From Phialophora verrucosa (taxonomy: Eukaryota; Ascomycota; Eurotiomycetes; Chaetothyriales; Herpotrichiellaceae), in NCBI GenBank assembly GCA_002099365.1, contig MSED01000004.1, forward strand, positions 496,001-560,000: a DNA stretch of 64,000 nucleotides. The letters are read 5' to 3'. The notes beneath the pieces are model-generated. The model had not been told where the DNA came from. It ran no database searches and saw only the letters and a list, made by a program, of their open reading frames with translations. Within the stretch, counting starts at the first letter, position 1; every line of letters begins with the position of its first letter. A program made the translations under genes and the position numbers. Below are positions 1-11,434 of this stretch, one piece after another.

Positions 1-2
1 TG

Positions 3-2063
3 ATGCCGGAATTGGACAGCATCTCGAAAGAGCTCAATGAACTTAGGAAGTTCAGTAGGATCAATTACACCGGGTTCCTCAAGGCAGCGAAGAAACATGA
101 CAGGAAGAGAGGTCTCAAGTACAGAGTGAGGCCGATACTGCAGGTTCGTCTGGCGCAGATGCCTTTCAACCAAGAAGATTACTCGCCTCTGCTCTTCCGC
201 TTGTCCACCATGTATAGCTGGGCACGGCAGACGCTTGAAGGAGAAGAAGCTGGAAAGGAGACAGAGACAGACGTCAAGCCAACGGACGAGTACAAGGCTT
301 ACAAATACTGGGTCCATGTCGACAATCTTCTCGAGGTGAAGACATATCTGCTGCGTCGCCTGCCGGTCCTGGTCTACAATCCACAATCTGTCAAAGTGGT
401 CGATTCGTCTCAAAGGGACCCGACGATAACATCCATCTACTTTGATAACAACAACTTCGACCTCTACCAGGGCAAAGTGGAGAAAGGCACTGCAGGTGCT
501 TCTCTCCGCATCAGATGGACAGGCCAGCTCAATGACGAGCCGGAGGTCGTTCTGGAGAAGAAGTTCGTCGACGAAGCAATCGACAGCAGCGACATCAGGA
601 TCCAACTCAAGCCAAAGTATATTCTTCCTTTCCTCAAAGGAGAATATAAAATGGAGAAACAGATCGCGCGACTCGAGGAAATGCTGGGAGCTGACCATGA
701 AGAGGTCAAGGCATTCAAGGCCAACGTCGGCGAGATCCAGTCCTTTATCACGGAGAAGAAGCTCGAACCGGTCCTTCGCGCCAGTTATACCCGTACGGCA
801 TTTCAAATCCCTGGCGATGACAGGATTCGGATGTCCCTGGACACCGACCTGGCGTTTATTCGCGAGGATGCCCTAGACCCCGACCGTCCGTGCCGTGATC
901 CTGACGACTGGCACCGCTCCGACATTGATCAGCAGCAGATGGAGTATCCCTTCTCGGCCATCAAGAAGGGCGAGATCAGCCGGTTCCCCCACGCCGTGCT
1001 TGAGATCAAGATCAAAGAGTCCAAGTATACTAAGAACAACACTTGGCTCAATGATCTGATGAACTCGCATTTGGTTAAGGAAGAGAAGAGATTCTCCAAA
1101 TTCGTCCATGGTGTCGCGGAACTGTTTGAAGACTATGTCAACAGTTTCCCCTTCTGGCTAAGTGACCTTGAGACAGATATCAGAAGAGATCCCGTCACAG
1201 CCTACGAGGAGGAACAGCAACGAGAGGCGAAGAAAGCTGAGGACGAGATGGCTGTTGGGAGTTTCATCGCCGGCTCCAAGCTATCCGCCAGCAAAGGCAA
1301 AGCCGCGTCCTCTCCAAGCAAGTTCCCTGAGCGCAAATTGTCTGGAGTTCTGTCCCAGTCTGTGCAATCGCAAACAAAACCGATGGCTTCGTCACAGCTC
1401 GACGCCACGGCGGAGGAACGAGACGATGACGAAACCGGCGTTCAGGCGCCCGACGCAGTAGAAGTGCGGGATTCCTCCCAGGGCGGCATTCGTTCTTTCC
1501 TACCCGGTTTCTCGAACTCGCGCTATGCCCGTCGCCACCGCCAAGGGAAGGGGGCATGGGAGAATGCCCCACTGCCCGCAGGCGTCAAGGAGCCCAGCTT
1601 TTGGATCAAAGACCAGGGTGACCTGAAAGTTGAAGCCAAGGTCTGGCTTGCAAACCAGCGAACATTCATCAAATGGCAGCACATTGCGATTCTCTTGGCC
1701 ACCTTCTCCCTCGCCCTGTACAATGCCGCCGGTGTCAGCAATAACATTGCCCGTTCCCTCTCAATTGTGTACACCTGCTTTGCCATCTTTGCGTCGATCT
1801 GGGGATGGTACGTCTACATGTGGCGCACTAGGTTGATCACGGAACGCAGTGGCAAGGATTTCGACAATCCCATCGGACCGTTCGTCGTGACAATCGGGTT
1901 GGCATTGGCGTTGGTCTTGAATTTTGCTTTTAAGTACAAGGCTGCGGTGACTAGCGATGGCCCTCACGCTGGTAACAGCACGTCCATGGGAGCTGGGGTG
2001 TTATCGCCAAAGATGCAGATACCGCCGGCCAGCATCACAGAGCTTCTTGTACAGGACCTGTAG
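3..2063 (+). CDS. VTC4: Vacuolar transporter chaperone subunit 4 (polyphosphate polymerase), 5' partial
   Basis: Vtc4 makes inorganic polyphosphate from ATP at the vacuole membrane, as the catalytic subunit of the VTC complex. The frame is open to the window edge and the visible protein (686 aa) begins inside the SPX domain, so the true start lies upstream and the first Met here is probably internal. The order is the end of SPX (about 1-60), the VTC core (about 95-395) and a C-terminal DUF202-like membrane block with three hydrophobic segments (about 560-655). Basic residues expected of the active catalytic subunit are visible: the R-x-R of SLRIRW, the EKKF lysines, RASYTRTAF, the acidic HAVLEIK and the S-K of KRFSKF. 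This favours Vtc4 over the non-catalytic Vtc2/3-type subunits. A low-complexity Ser/Lys linker (about 415-520) separates core and membrane part. No intron is seen in this stretch. Confidence 0.88.
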   Translation: MPELDSISKELNELRKFSRINYTGFLKAAKKHDRKRGLKYRVRPILQVRLAQMPFNQEDYSPLLFRLSTMYSWARQTLEGEEAGKETETDVKPTDEYKAYKYWVHVDNLLEVKTYLLRRLPVLVYNPQSVKVVDSSQRDPTITSIYFDNNNFDLYQGKVEKGTAGASLRIRWTGQLNDEPEVVLEKKFVDEAIDSSDIRIQLKPKYILPFLKGEYKMEKQIARLEEMLGADHEEVKAFKANVGEIQSFITEKKLEPVLRASYTRTAFQIPGDDRIRMSLDTDLAFIREDALDPDRPCRDPDDWHRSDIDQQQMEYPFSAIKKGEISRFPHAVLEIKIKESKYTKNNTWLNDLMNSHLVKEEKRFSKFVHGVAELFEDYVNSFPFWLSDLETDIRRDPVTAYEEEQQREAKKAEDEMAVGSFIAGSKLSASKGKAASSPSKFPERKLSGVLSQSVQSQTKPMASSQLDATAEERDDDETGVQAPDAVEVRDSSQGGIRSFLPGFSNSRYARRHRQGKGAWENAPLPAGVKEPSFWIKDQGDLKVEAKVWLANQRTFIKWQHIAILLATFSLALYNAAGVSNNIARSLSIVYTCFAIFASIWGWYVYMWRTRLITERSGKDFDNPIGPFVVTIGLALALVLNFAFKYKAAVTSDGPHAGNSTSMGAGVLSPKMQIPPASITELLVQDL

Positions 2064-4270
2064 ATAGCCACGGACGAGGGGGCGAGGGGCGACGTCAAGG
2101 CTGACGGACGACTACTCCGGCGATTGGGTACGAGAGAACGACCACAGTTTCGGCCATAAGCCAGATTGAAACCATGCATATATGAGTACTGGGAATACCT
2201 CTTACCAGGCCGTGTTGGCGCCAGAGAATTGGAGCACAGACTTGTATGCGTCGCGATCCCAGGACTCGCCCAGGTAAATAGAATCAACAGGTTGTTTCCT
2301 GACTCCGCTACCTTGTTCAACACTGCACATGCAGCATAGGCTATCTCCGACTCCAGATACTGGACGACGACAGAGTTATCTAAAATCCTCGCACCAGAAT
2401 GCCTATGCCCCTCTGCTACACCAGCAGGATTATGGTCAGGGCTGCATCACATTTATCCCAGGCTACTCCGTAATTGGCCAGTCAGAAAAGTTTATTTGGC
2501 AGAGACGGCTACGATGTATCTTATAGAAGCCGCTCCGTTGTCTATCGATCGCTCTGCGAACCTCAACCAGAGTAGCACCAGCGTTTTCCAAACTTGAACG
2601 AGCATCAGCCCCTTCGCCGTGATCCTCCGGAAATTGATGCTCACCATGGGCCATCCGCTGGGATGGCTGTGGACGACAATCCCAGTGCGCGCCGAAGCGT
2701 TGGAAGACAATCCTGTGCACTTTATTTCTCATCGTATACGTACAGTAGTGTGCAATCGGTCCCGATCCCTTGACCACATCTATAGGACAGTAAAGTCAAG
2801 TTGCATCATACGACACAGTACTCATCGAGGTAGAACATCTGAACCCTGCTCTGGGTGGGCGAGAGAGTCTGGATGGAGTCGCTTCAAGGACTCGTATGAC
2901 TGTTCTCCTTGTGCTCGTCGAATTCCGGGTCCTGATGCCTGGCTATGTGAAGTAGAAGGGAAGGGAGTGAACAACACGACGAACTGGACTATAGCTATAA
3001 TCAGGTCAACTCAGGCGTCTTTGGAGAATAGTGAGGACTATCTTTATGACGGGGGAGACGACTCCCGCACAGTGGCAGAGTGACCCCCTTGACAAACTTA
3101 GATGCGAGGAACGATCACGAGGAGTCGTCTACTAAGGGGGTACGAGGTGCGGTAGCTCGTCTCAATAGTGCGCCGAGACTCCTGGAGATGCTGCGGTGCA
3201 AAGATGACTTGTAGCTTCGTTGCTGTCGACTTTTCTATCCATCGGCATCACGCAGTTTGATCCCGCAGTCTGTGGAACGGAATGCTAACACGGAGTCTGT
3301 ATCAATGGCAAATGCTTCGATCTCATGCCGTTCCACCACCCAGCCTTGTCAATGCAGACTCTCGGTCTCGGTCTCAGAAGGCTCACCCTGTCAATGCAGA
3401 CTCTCGGTCTCGGTCTCAGAAGGCTCGTCCTATCCACGAGTATCTCCACCCGCGATCATAGAAATCATCTCTCCTTGTTCCGCGAGTCCTACTTCTAAGC
3501 ACCATTTTTTATCATCAATGCATCGGTAAATATGGTTCCACTAGTAAAGATAGGTTTCCTGATCGAGTTTTCATCCACCGCATCTTCCAGATTCTCGCTC
3601 TGCACGCCCGCGCTTGTCAAGAGGTAGCTGCAACAAGGCCACATTCGTCGGCCCCACACGCTCGGGTGAGAGGAAAGGACGTAGGATCAATGACGAGGTG
3701 AGGCGGACGATAGGGTTTCATGAGGACCGCATCACGTTGAAAATCTCCTTCAGAACAACCACGTAAAGTGGCTGACAAGCGAGATGCCGGGGCCCAACTG
3801 CCCGGCCATCATTTGGTTGATGGATGTGGCGACCTTCATGGTCGTATACTTTATGGCGCCTTTCGTATCGTTTTCTTCGGGTCGACGGGCAGAGATTTGA
3901 ATCTTCTGGGCGGGAATCCTAAGGAGCTGCGGCTTTTTCGGGGTCGTTTTCTGTAGCGTTATCGCGGTCCCATGGTCTCGCCTTTCATTTCGAGGTAGTC
4001 GTTGGCTTTCGCGTCGGCGTCGATTTGGACAGAGACGTGGCAGTACTGGACGTGGGTTTACAGCGGTGGAGCTCACGACCTCCAGCAGGTCTATTCATGG
4101 ATGGGGAGAGGTCCAATCAGAGGATTGAGAGGCTTTAAATCCGGCGTGTTCACCTTGGAGTGAATACCGCGTGAAGGCTCATGGCGTGGTAGTAACGGGG
4201 CTGAGATGGAGGAGTTCTGTCTGGGTATCCCTCTTCAATCACGAAAAATGCAGAGCTGCCGATTGCTCTC
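2064..4270. other. 2.2-kb intergenic stretch, no convincing gene
   Basis: No reading frame here has recognisable protein features or a consistent exon model. It contains a 42-bp tandem duplication (3347-3426). On the minus strand at about 3750-4095 there is a 108-codon frame with a protein-like C-terminal half (motifs such as IKYTT and GQLGPG) that may be a gene remnant. The stretch is the 3' side of VTC4 and of the regulator at 4271-6262, which converge on it. Confidence 0.5.
3347..3426. repeat. 42-bp tandem duplication
   Basis: A 38-nt block beginning TGTCAATGCAGACTCTCGGT occurs at 3347-3384 and again, identical, at 3389-3426, giving a period of 42 bp. Inside each copy the hexamer CTCGGT is itself repeated. 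The copies are identical, so the duplication is recent or maintained. It is non-coding as far as I can see. Confidence 0.85.
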
Positions 4271-6262
4271 TTAGGTAGCAGCACCCACGCGGCCAGGCGC
4301 TTTGTGGATCCCGTTCTCAAGCGCAGCCTCTTCGACGTCTTGAAGCTCAAAGACAGGCAGTGGCTTTGTCAGATCCGGCGCATAGGAGGTCGGCCGGAAG
4401 TGCTTGATCGGCTTGACCATGTGTTTATCCTCGCGAGTTGCCGCCTTCGCGGCGTCGCCCCTCGCCACAAAAATGTCTTCCCAGACCTCTTCGATGAACT
4501 TGAAGTTCAGCGAAAGAGGGTCGAAGAACTCAGCCAGCAACTGCCATACGGTGTCCAGGTGCTGAATGTCTGGATACAGCCACACAATCTGTCGGATGAA
4601 CCACGTCCGTTCCGGTTTCGAGCGGGCCGCCTCGGATCCGGCCAAGAGGATGTTGAAGAACGTGGTATAGCAGATCGAACTCATTGTCGGGAGATCCATG
4701 TTGGACAACCGGTACTGCAGTTCCAGCAAATTCGAGCGGACGATGAGCGCCGAGGTGTTGAAGCTGATGCAGTTCAGGTAACCCCAGAAGAACAAGGCGA
4801 TCTGGTAGCACCGCTGCATCTCGAGATGTTCGGCCTCTCCCAGCAGCCTGCTGTCGGGATCCATGCGGGCAATGGCGGCCGCACTCTCCGGGAGCAGGCT
4901 TGAACTGGGGCTCTCTACACGCCAGGCCAACATGCGGCCTGCCAGCGCTGCGCGGTGAGAATACCATTCACGATCGGAGCGCCAGAATTGCCGGTCAATC
5001 TCGACGACCTCTCTCTCGGGCCCGTTGGCCTTGTCCTTGACCTTTCGAACCAGGACGACGGATCTACTGTGAAGGAAGGCCCCGATGATGTTGATTTTGG
5101 AACTTGCACAGCGATTAGCGCCCAGGCAAGCTTTGCTGCGGAACCGGAGAATGCTCACACCGCGAGTTCCTTACCGAGCGAACTGTGGTCCATATCCAGG
5201 AGCAGAGCCATCCGTTTGAGGGCCTGCAAGTGCATCCTCCCGGCTTCGCCGTCCGCTAGAAGCACCTGGACCTTTTAGCCGTTTTGCGACATAGATAACA
5301 GTGGTTCTTCGCCCTTACCGAAAGTCGGTACAAGAATAGGATCGCCTGATAGCAAGATTCATCAATCACCTGGGCGGGGTCGCTTAGGACGGCATTGAGC
5401 TCGGAAAGGCACATTGTATGGAGACGCAGCCATGGAGGGATTGTCCATGGGCAGTCCTGGCCCTTTTCAGTCTCTGGCGGCAGGACCACACCGCGCCCAC
5501 TACAACAAAGGTCAGCGATCCGAGAGCCAAATTGACTCGCCTATGCGATAGAAAGCTCTTGGACCAATCCGGAACGAACCAAAAACCAATGAATAGACGA
5601 AGCTTGGGAAAGTCTCACCCTCTGAGCATCCCGGATAGAAACACGGAGGCGAATGTCGCCACAGCATAGGTGAGGCAAGGCGACGCCTGGATCTGAGCCA
5701 GGTTATCGAACCACTGCCAGGACTGAAGGAGATGTGTCGCAAACGGCCTGATGATCTTGAAATAAAAGTAGAGATTCGTTTTGATCTCGATGTCGTATTT
5801 CATAGCGGTCGAGGGTGTGAAGATGTCGAAGAACTGCGAGCCAAGGATGGATAGAGGACAGGCAACCCATTCTTCGTAGTCTCTGCGAGCCTGTTCCCAT
5901 GGCCTGACAGCGACACGGGGTTTCGGCGAGGCTGGCCTGACCACCGCTGTCTTGCAGGCCAGGAGGCCACTTTGCTCCCGGGACCGTTTGTCGTCGTCCG
6001 CCTGGTCACCATTCAACAACTCGGGAGGCTTCTTCCGATAGTTGCCGGTGGACAGTTTGTTGAGATATGAAGAAGCTCCGTTCAGGATCGCCTTCGTGGT
6101 CGAATCGAGCGCCAGGTCCCGGTGGTTGGCCTTGCTCCAGTAGCGATATCGCGAAGAGATGTGCGACGTCTTGGCCGACTTGATCGCTCTGGTGGATTTT
6201 TGGGGTTCCTTGCCGTCGCCGACGATGAACATCAACGGCGGAGGGTTCTTGCTGTGGTTCAT
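4271..6262 (-). CDS. Fungal-specific transcription-factor-domain protein without a visible zinc cluster
   Basis: Four exons fit in phase: 6262-5619, 5499-5319, 5265-5159 and 5102-4271, giving 587 aa. Donors are GTGAGA, GTAAGG and GTGAGC; intron 3 (56 bp) has a GCTAATC branch site. The N-terminus has the short segment seen in one class of fungal regulators that lack their own Zn2Cys6 cluster (MFIVGDGKEP followed by a basic region with SSRYRYWSK). The rest looks like the Fungal_trans_2 helical domain, with the typical MHLQALKRM and SSLGKEL stretches across exons 3-4. The usual role is nuclear regulation of metabolic genes, or a regulator-like protein without DNA binding. I cannot name the target. 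A first-pass model using the earlier GTAAGG at the end of exon 3 breaks the frame; the GTGAGC donor 17 nt further on restores it. Confidence 0.75.
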
Positions 6263-6957
6263 GGTGTCAATTGGGACCCTGGTCGCAGCCAGACGGACGC
6301 AGACACTGCCCCACGCTGTCGCTCGACGCCGTCCACTTGCTGTCGAAGGTGCTTTTCATCGACGCGCCGCAGATGCTTCACGCTGAACATCGCCTCGAGT
6401 CGAGACCCTGCAGATCCATCTCACAGCTTGTCCTTGAGATCAATCTTCCAGGGCCCCGAGGGTTTCCCGAACAATTGAAGTGGGACGCCTGGGTCAGCAA
6501 AACGGGCATGGAGGGTTTGATCGCAGTGCAAGCGCTTACTAACGCCTCGCGTAGAAGATTCGAACCATACCCTGTACGAGGGCGCTGGGGGGGCAACGGT
6601 CTCGCTCGATTGGCTGTCTCCCCCCTATCGTCACCCCCGTCCAGCCGAGGTCTTCTTGGTTTTGTGGTTCCAGAACAGCTCCAGGCTCCATCCATCCTCT
6701 CCAAGATGCGCATTCACGCCTTGCATCCACCCGTCTGCTCTGTATTCAGAGACCGCTAGTTCTAGCCCGTTTAGAGAAACGCCCAACGGCCACATGGGAC
6801 TGCTCGATGACTAAGACCATCGATCGCCAGGAACAAGAGAACTACTACCGCATTGGTCCGAGAGGGAAAAGCTTATGATGCATTGCTTTGCCAGCTGGAT
6901 GGATACAGAGTGTCCAGGTTCCAGTCTCTGGAACTGCTGAGCAAGAAAGCAGTTGCC
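6263..6957. other. Divergent intergenic region between regulator and sugar permease
   Basis: This 695-bp stretch separates the divergently transcribed regulator (start 6262) and MFS permease (start 6958) and so should hold both promoters. No reading frame in it looks like a protein. The arrangement would fit the regulator controlling the permease, but that is inference from position only. Confidence 0.4.
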
Positions 6958-8892
6958 ATGTCGCAGAGGGGCGACGACGCTGGCAAGGACGCCATCCGCG
7001 ACGATGTCTATGTTACTGAGGTGAAGTCAACGGAAGTGTCGCCCACGCGGCCTGAAAAACCGCAATCGTTCTTCGGCGCGCTACGAAAGTATCGATCAGC
7101 GTTACTATGGTGCCTCTACATGCTCTGGTGTGTCCTTGCCAACAACTATGCAAAGACTGCCGGGCAATCTGTGCTGGGTATCCCGCAGTTCAGAAAGGAC
7201 TTTGGCAATGCCTACAATGGAGACTATGTCCTTTCCGCCAAGTGGCAGTCCGCATACTACGGTGCCCCCCAAGCAGCGTAACGTGTTCCACTTGCCTCCA
7301 AAAGCCCCCGGCGGAGCTCTCGCTGACATTGCCATCGCAGATCCGTCATGGGAGCCTTGAGCGCCGCCTGGGTGGCCGATAAACTCGGCCGACGCGCATC
7401 ACTTGGCTTCGTATTTACCGTCCGGCTCATCTCGGTCACTTTGGAGTACGTCGCCACCACCAATGAGGTCTTCTTCGCCGGGCGATTCCTCGGCGGCTTC
7501 TCTACCGGTGGGACGAACTCGATCTGCACGGCGTACATTGGGGAAGTCACGCCGCTGCCACTGCGTGGAGTGCTGACGGCTGCGGTCCCGATCGCGCTCA
7601 TCACCGGAGCGTTGTCATCCGCGCTGGTCGTCAACTTCACAGGTGATCAGTCTACGCGCTGGGCTTATCGGATCGCTTTTGTGTCCGGCTATGGTTTCGT
7701 GGGCATTGCCGCGCTGGTGCTGCCCTTCATGCCGGAGTCACCCTGGTGGCTGGTCGGGCATGGCCACACCGAAAAGGCCGTGAAAGCTCTCGAGGAGATT
7801 GGCTTTACCGATGCCACCGAGGCTGAAATCAAGATGGCCGAGATCAAACGTGTCCTGGCGAAGACCGAGGAAGAGACCTCCGGAGCGACGTACGCCGAAT
7901 GCTTCCGTCGCTCCAACCTGCGTCGAACCATCATCGCAGCGATGCCGTTGACCATCCAGACCTTCTCCGGCGTCGCCTTCGTGGGCTCCTACAGCACATA
8001 CTACCAGCAGCTTGCCGGCTACAGCGCCGCAGCCAGCTTCAGACTGTTCATCGTCCAACAAGTGCTGTCCGGCGCGGGCAACGTCGTCTCTTGGTTTCTG
8101 GTCGATAGTGTCGGAAGGCGGCGCTTGACGCTGTGGGGCATGATCTTTTTGACCACCCTCCTCTTGATCACTGGAGGTGAGTTTTGTCCAAAAGAGCGCG
8201 ACGCCCACCCTAATACCCACACCCGTGATGACCAGCGGCTCTTTGTCTCTATCTCTCCGTGAATACATCTCTCGCTGACCCCGCCCCGCTCTGGAATCTA
8301 GGGCTCGCCGTCTCAGGCACGCCCGGCGCCATCAGAGGCACCATCGCGCTCCTCCAACTGTTCTGCTTCGTATACAACTCCACCATCGGCGCCACGGCCT
8401 TCACCATTATGACCGAGATCCCCACGGCCCGTCTACGTGCCAAGACTGTGTCCATCTCCGTGGGCTTGCAGAGCGCTCTATTCGTAAGTGCCCGGACCCA
8501 CCCTCTTCTACTCCTCTGTTCTCAATCCTTTCTTCGGTGCCCATGATCCCGTATCAAACTGGACACTGACCGGGTGCGCTGGTGTGTATGCGAGACAGAC
8601 CATGTGGGGGTTCGTGCTGCCTTACCTGTTCAACCCCGACAAAGCCAACCTCGGCGCGAAAGTTACTTTCGTATTCGGTGCCCTGTCCGTCCTGTCGATC
8701 GTCTATCTGTGGTTCTATCAGCCCGAGTCGGCGGGGCTGAGCTATGAGAGGTTGGACGAGTTGTTCATCGGCAGGGTCAAGGCCAAGATGTTCCAGGAGA
8801 GGAAGGCCGTGCGAAGTAGTCCGGGCAGCAGGAGCAGGAGCGCCAGCGAAGACGAGATTGCCGGCGAGAAGAGCAGCGATCAGATCGTCTGA
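6958..8892 (+). CDS. MFS sugar porter (alpha-glucoside/maltose permease type)
   Basis: Proton-coupled sugar uptake carrier of the plasma membrane. Four exons agree in phase: 6958-7277, 7341-8176, 8302-8483 and 8599-8892, giving 543 aa. The start is the ATG in GCCATGTCG; upstream codons in frame are not supported by family length. Sugar-porter signatures visible: the loop 2-3 motif DKLGRR, GRFLGGFSTG, the GEVTPLPLRG loop, PESPWWL at the end of the first half, and EIPTARLRAKT after the second repeat. The two halves are joined by a cytoplasmic loop of about 60 aa, and the ends are hydrophilic and cytosolic, as usual in this family. The closest family type by feel is maltose/alpha-glucoside permease; substrate cannot be fixed from sequence. 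The gene is divergent from the regulator at 4271-6262. Confidence 0.88.
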
Positions 8893-9184
8893 AGCCGCGA
8901 TCACGAATTGATGCTGAGGCAAGGTATCGAAGCGCGTTTAGACGAAAGTTTCGGCCATCGAATTCAGACTAAAGTACGTATATCGTGTCTCCACTGTGAA
9001 GGGTAATCGATCCGCGTCTCATAGGCATCATACATCAATACTCCTCGTGTTGACGAGGTTCTGTCCGTCCATCTCTGCAGAAGCGACACCACCCAACGCC
9101 CCGCCATGATCGCTAAATGTATATCAGTGGAAAGCAATCTGCCCATGTCATACACCTCCGGGACAAATTCCCTTCCCGCTTTTA

Positions 9185-11434
9185 CTATGAAGACGGAGGG
9201 AACACCTTTTTCAACAGCCCTTCCTTCTTCCCGCCTTCTTTGCCTACCGCCTTCCTCGCCACTCTCTCCGAGACTGCCCGAGGTGGAGGCGCAAACTCGG
9301 TCTGCACATTCAATCCCTTCAACTTTGCCTGCCTGGCGCGGAAGCTCGTGTCTTGCTCACTCCGTCCCTGTCCATCTCCGAAGGGGAACGTGCTCGTTGC
9401 GTCTTGCACCGAGACGTTGGTATGTGTGAGTGTCAAGGGGTGGAAAGGGCCGTGCTTGGACGTTTGTATGACAGGGTCGGATTGTGCGGGCTGCGATGCT
9501 GAGAAGAGTAGTGGCACGCCCGTGGCAGGCGTTATGGGGGTTTCGAGGGTGTCGGATGTAAGAGGCCGGGCGTATTGGAGTGTTGGTAAGGAGAGTGGCG
9601 ATAGCGGATTATAGGATTGTGTTAGGGGATGGGGACGTGATTGTGGCTGCGACTGGGATTGCGATTGCGGTTGCGAAGGGCTATGCGTTCCAGAGTGGAG
9701 AGCCGCGTTCAAGGCGAGGTTGTCTTGCGAGGAGGCGAGGTTCTCGCGCGAGATTTGCTTGACAAATTGAGTGTATGTTCGTGACAGGTTTGATTGGTTT
9801 TGGCCCTGCTGCTGCTGCGGTTGTGCTTGTGGCCGGTGCGTCGCGTTGTTGAGGTAAGTCGCGTACGCCTGATGTTGTTGCGAATTGAAATCGAATGCAA
9901 ATGTCGCCATTTCACTGCTATTTTCCCTCTCTGTCTCGGTTGCAATCGTCGATGGCGACCCTTTGCCCTTTCCGGCGGTCAGATAGCTGCCACCGATGGT
10001 AGACTCGCTATCTAAGCCCTTGCCCTTCATGTTTTGGAGGGCTTGTTCGCGCCACATGCGTCGCTGCATGTATTTTCTGAACAGCCAGAAGACAGCAAAT
10101 GCGAGGCCGATGCCCCCGATCACACCACCCAGGATTGCACCCGTCAGGCCCGAAGCCGCAAAGCTGGAAATCTTATGCTGCTCTGCGGCGGTCGGGATTG
10201 TGTTTGGGCATAGAGACTTCGTGAAGACGTACGGTGCGTGCGGCAACGCGTTGGCGAGGTGAAACGTTGGTGGCTCGGAGTCGTAGTTTGCGATGAAGTA
10301 GACGTTGGAGAGGAAGGCGCTGCCAAGGAGACTAGTCGTCCCGTTTGTAGTGGTGTTGGTGGAGATGGGAGAGTTGTTTGAGACGTTCTTCAACCAGCTT
10401 ACATCGTAGTTGATCTCGAGGCCGGAATCGAGAGTGATTGTCAGCTTGGAGTTGAAGTCATCAGGAAGGCGAAACACGTTGAGATCGTCGTTCGAGGGTA
10501 CAGCACCTGTTGCTTCCGAGAATTGCTGGAGGACATTTCCAGGCAGGTCGAGGTGATATTGCGAGGTGGTGATGTGAGCGTCGAACGCGCTAGTGAGCAA
10601 GTTTGTCTTGTCTCCATTGGACTGGTCGGTAAGAGTCATTTGCTGGACCGAGACCTTGAAGGGGCTGTGAGCTGCATCCTCCTGCGCTGGACTGATTGTG
10701 TAATTGTGCGCGACGCCATCGAACCGACCTGAATCATAACCACCTAGTGTAAGCGAGCCATTGATCGCACCGTTTGACTGCTCATAGGCAGTACCCATGT
10801 ACAAGCCAAAGGATCGTGACGAGATAAGCTGATTGTTGTACAGGTGATCGAGGAGGGTGCTGACGGGCCCAAGGCCCATGAGTCCCGCGGGACCAAACCA
10901 TGGCGTCCCGCTAGACGAATAGTTCGAGAGTATCGTGACTGGGAAGTCCGGTACTCGACTGATATTTGCAGGCGACGGATCAAAGTAGTGCGTGAAGAGA
11001 TTGAAAGTGTCGACCGCAGTTTCAACAATTGTTGCGGGTATCGACCCATATGTATCAAGCGATTGATATGATGACGCGGAGGAATAACTGCGTGGTTTTG
11101 GTCAGTTTATGCTTCAATGGGATACGCTTCCCGCTTACTTCTCAGAGAGATCTGGGGAGTAGAATCCATGGGCATGATCCAAGCAATCAGCGAACGGACT
11201 ATTGCTGCAGTAGTCGAGACTGGCCACTGTCGTTTCGTTGTTCGACAGTGATGGCCACAGGGATTGATTCTGTGATAGGGGCGATCCTATTCCGCTGAAA
11301 AGGCCATATTGTTCATTTATACCCCCGTCAACCGCCCGGTCATGAAAGTCGACATAGATTGGGACGATCGAACAACGATCCTGCGCGGCAACAACAGAGA
11401 CCAAAAGAAGAGAAGCTCCCACGATGGCGGCCAT
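9185..11434 (-). CDS. Membrane-anchored aspartic-protease-like protein, probably inactive, with long cytosolic tail
   Basis: Two exons (11434-11139 and 11087-9185, phase 2) encode 732 aa. The ATG at 11434 opens a clear signal peptide (MAAIVGASLLLVSVVAAQ). An A1 pepsin-fold-like ectodomain follows with many N-x-S/T sites (QNQSLW, SNNETT, SPANIS, NTTTNGTT). A single membrane helix lies at about 411-434 (GAILGGVIGGIGLAFAVFWLF) and is followed by basic residues and about 300 residues of cytosolic Q/S/P-rich tail. The position where pepsins carry D-T-G-S reads SLWPSLS, and I see no second D-T/S-G at the GTTSLLGSAFL site, so this seems a pseudopeptidase. The known fungal family of such proteins is poorly characterised; a cell-surface sensor or scaffold role is inference. 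A QSQSQSQPQ run lies in the tail. It converges on the sugar permease with 292 bp between the stops. Confidence 0.8.

Noticed and set aside
5154..5267. Apparent frameshift in the regulator at 4271-6262
   Set aside because: Using the GTAAGG at about 5170 as donor breaks the frame, but the GTGAGC donor at 5158 with the acceptor before 5102 gives a 56-bp intron with a branch site and restores continuity.
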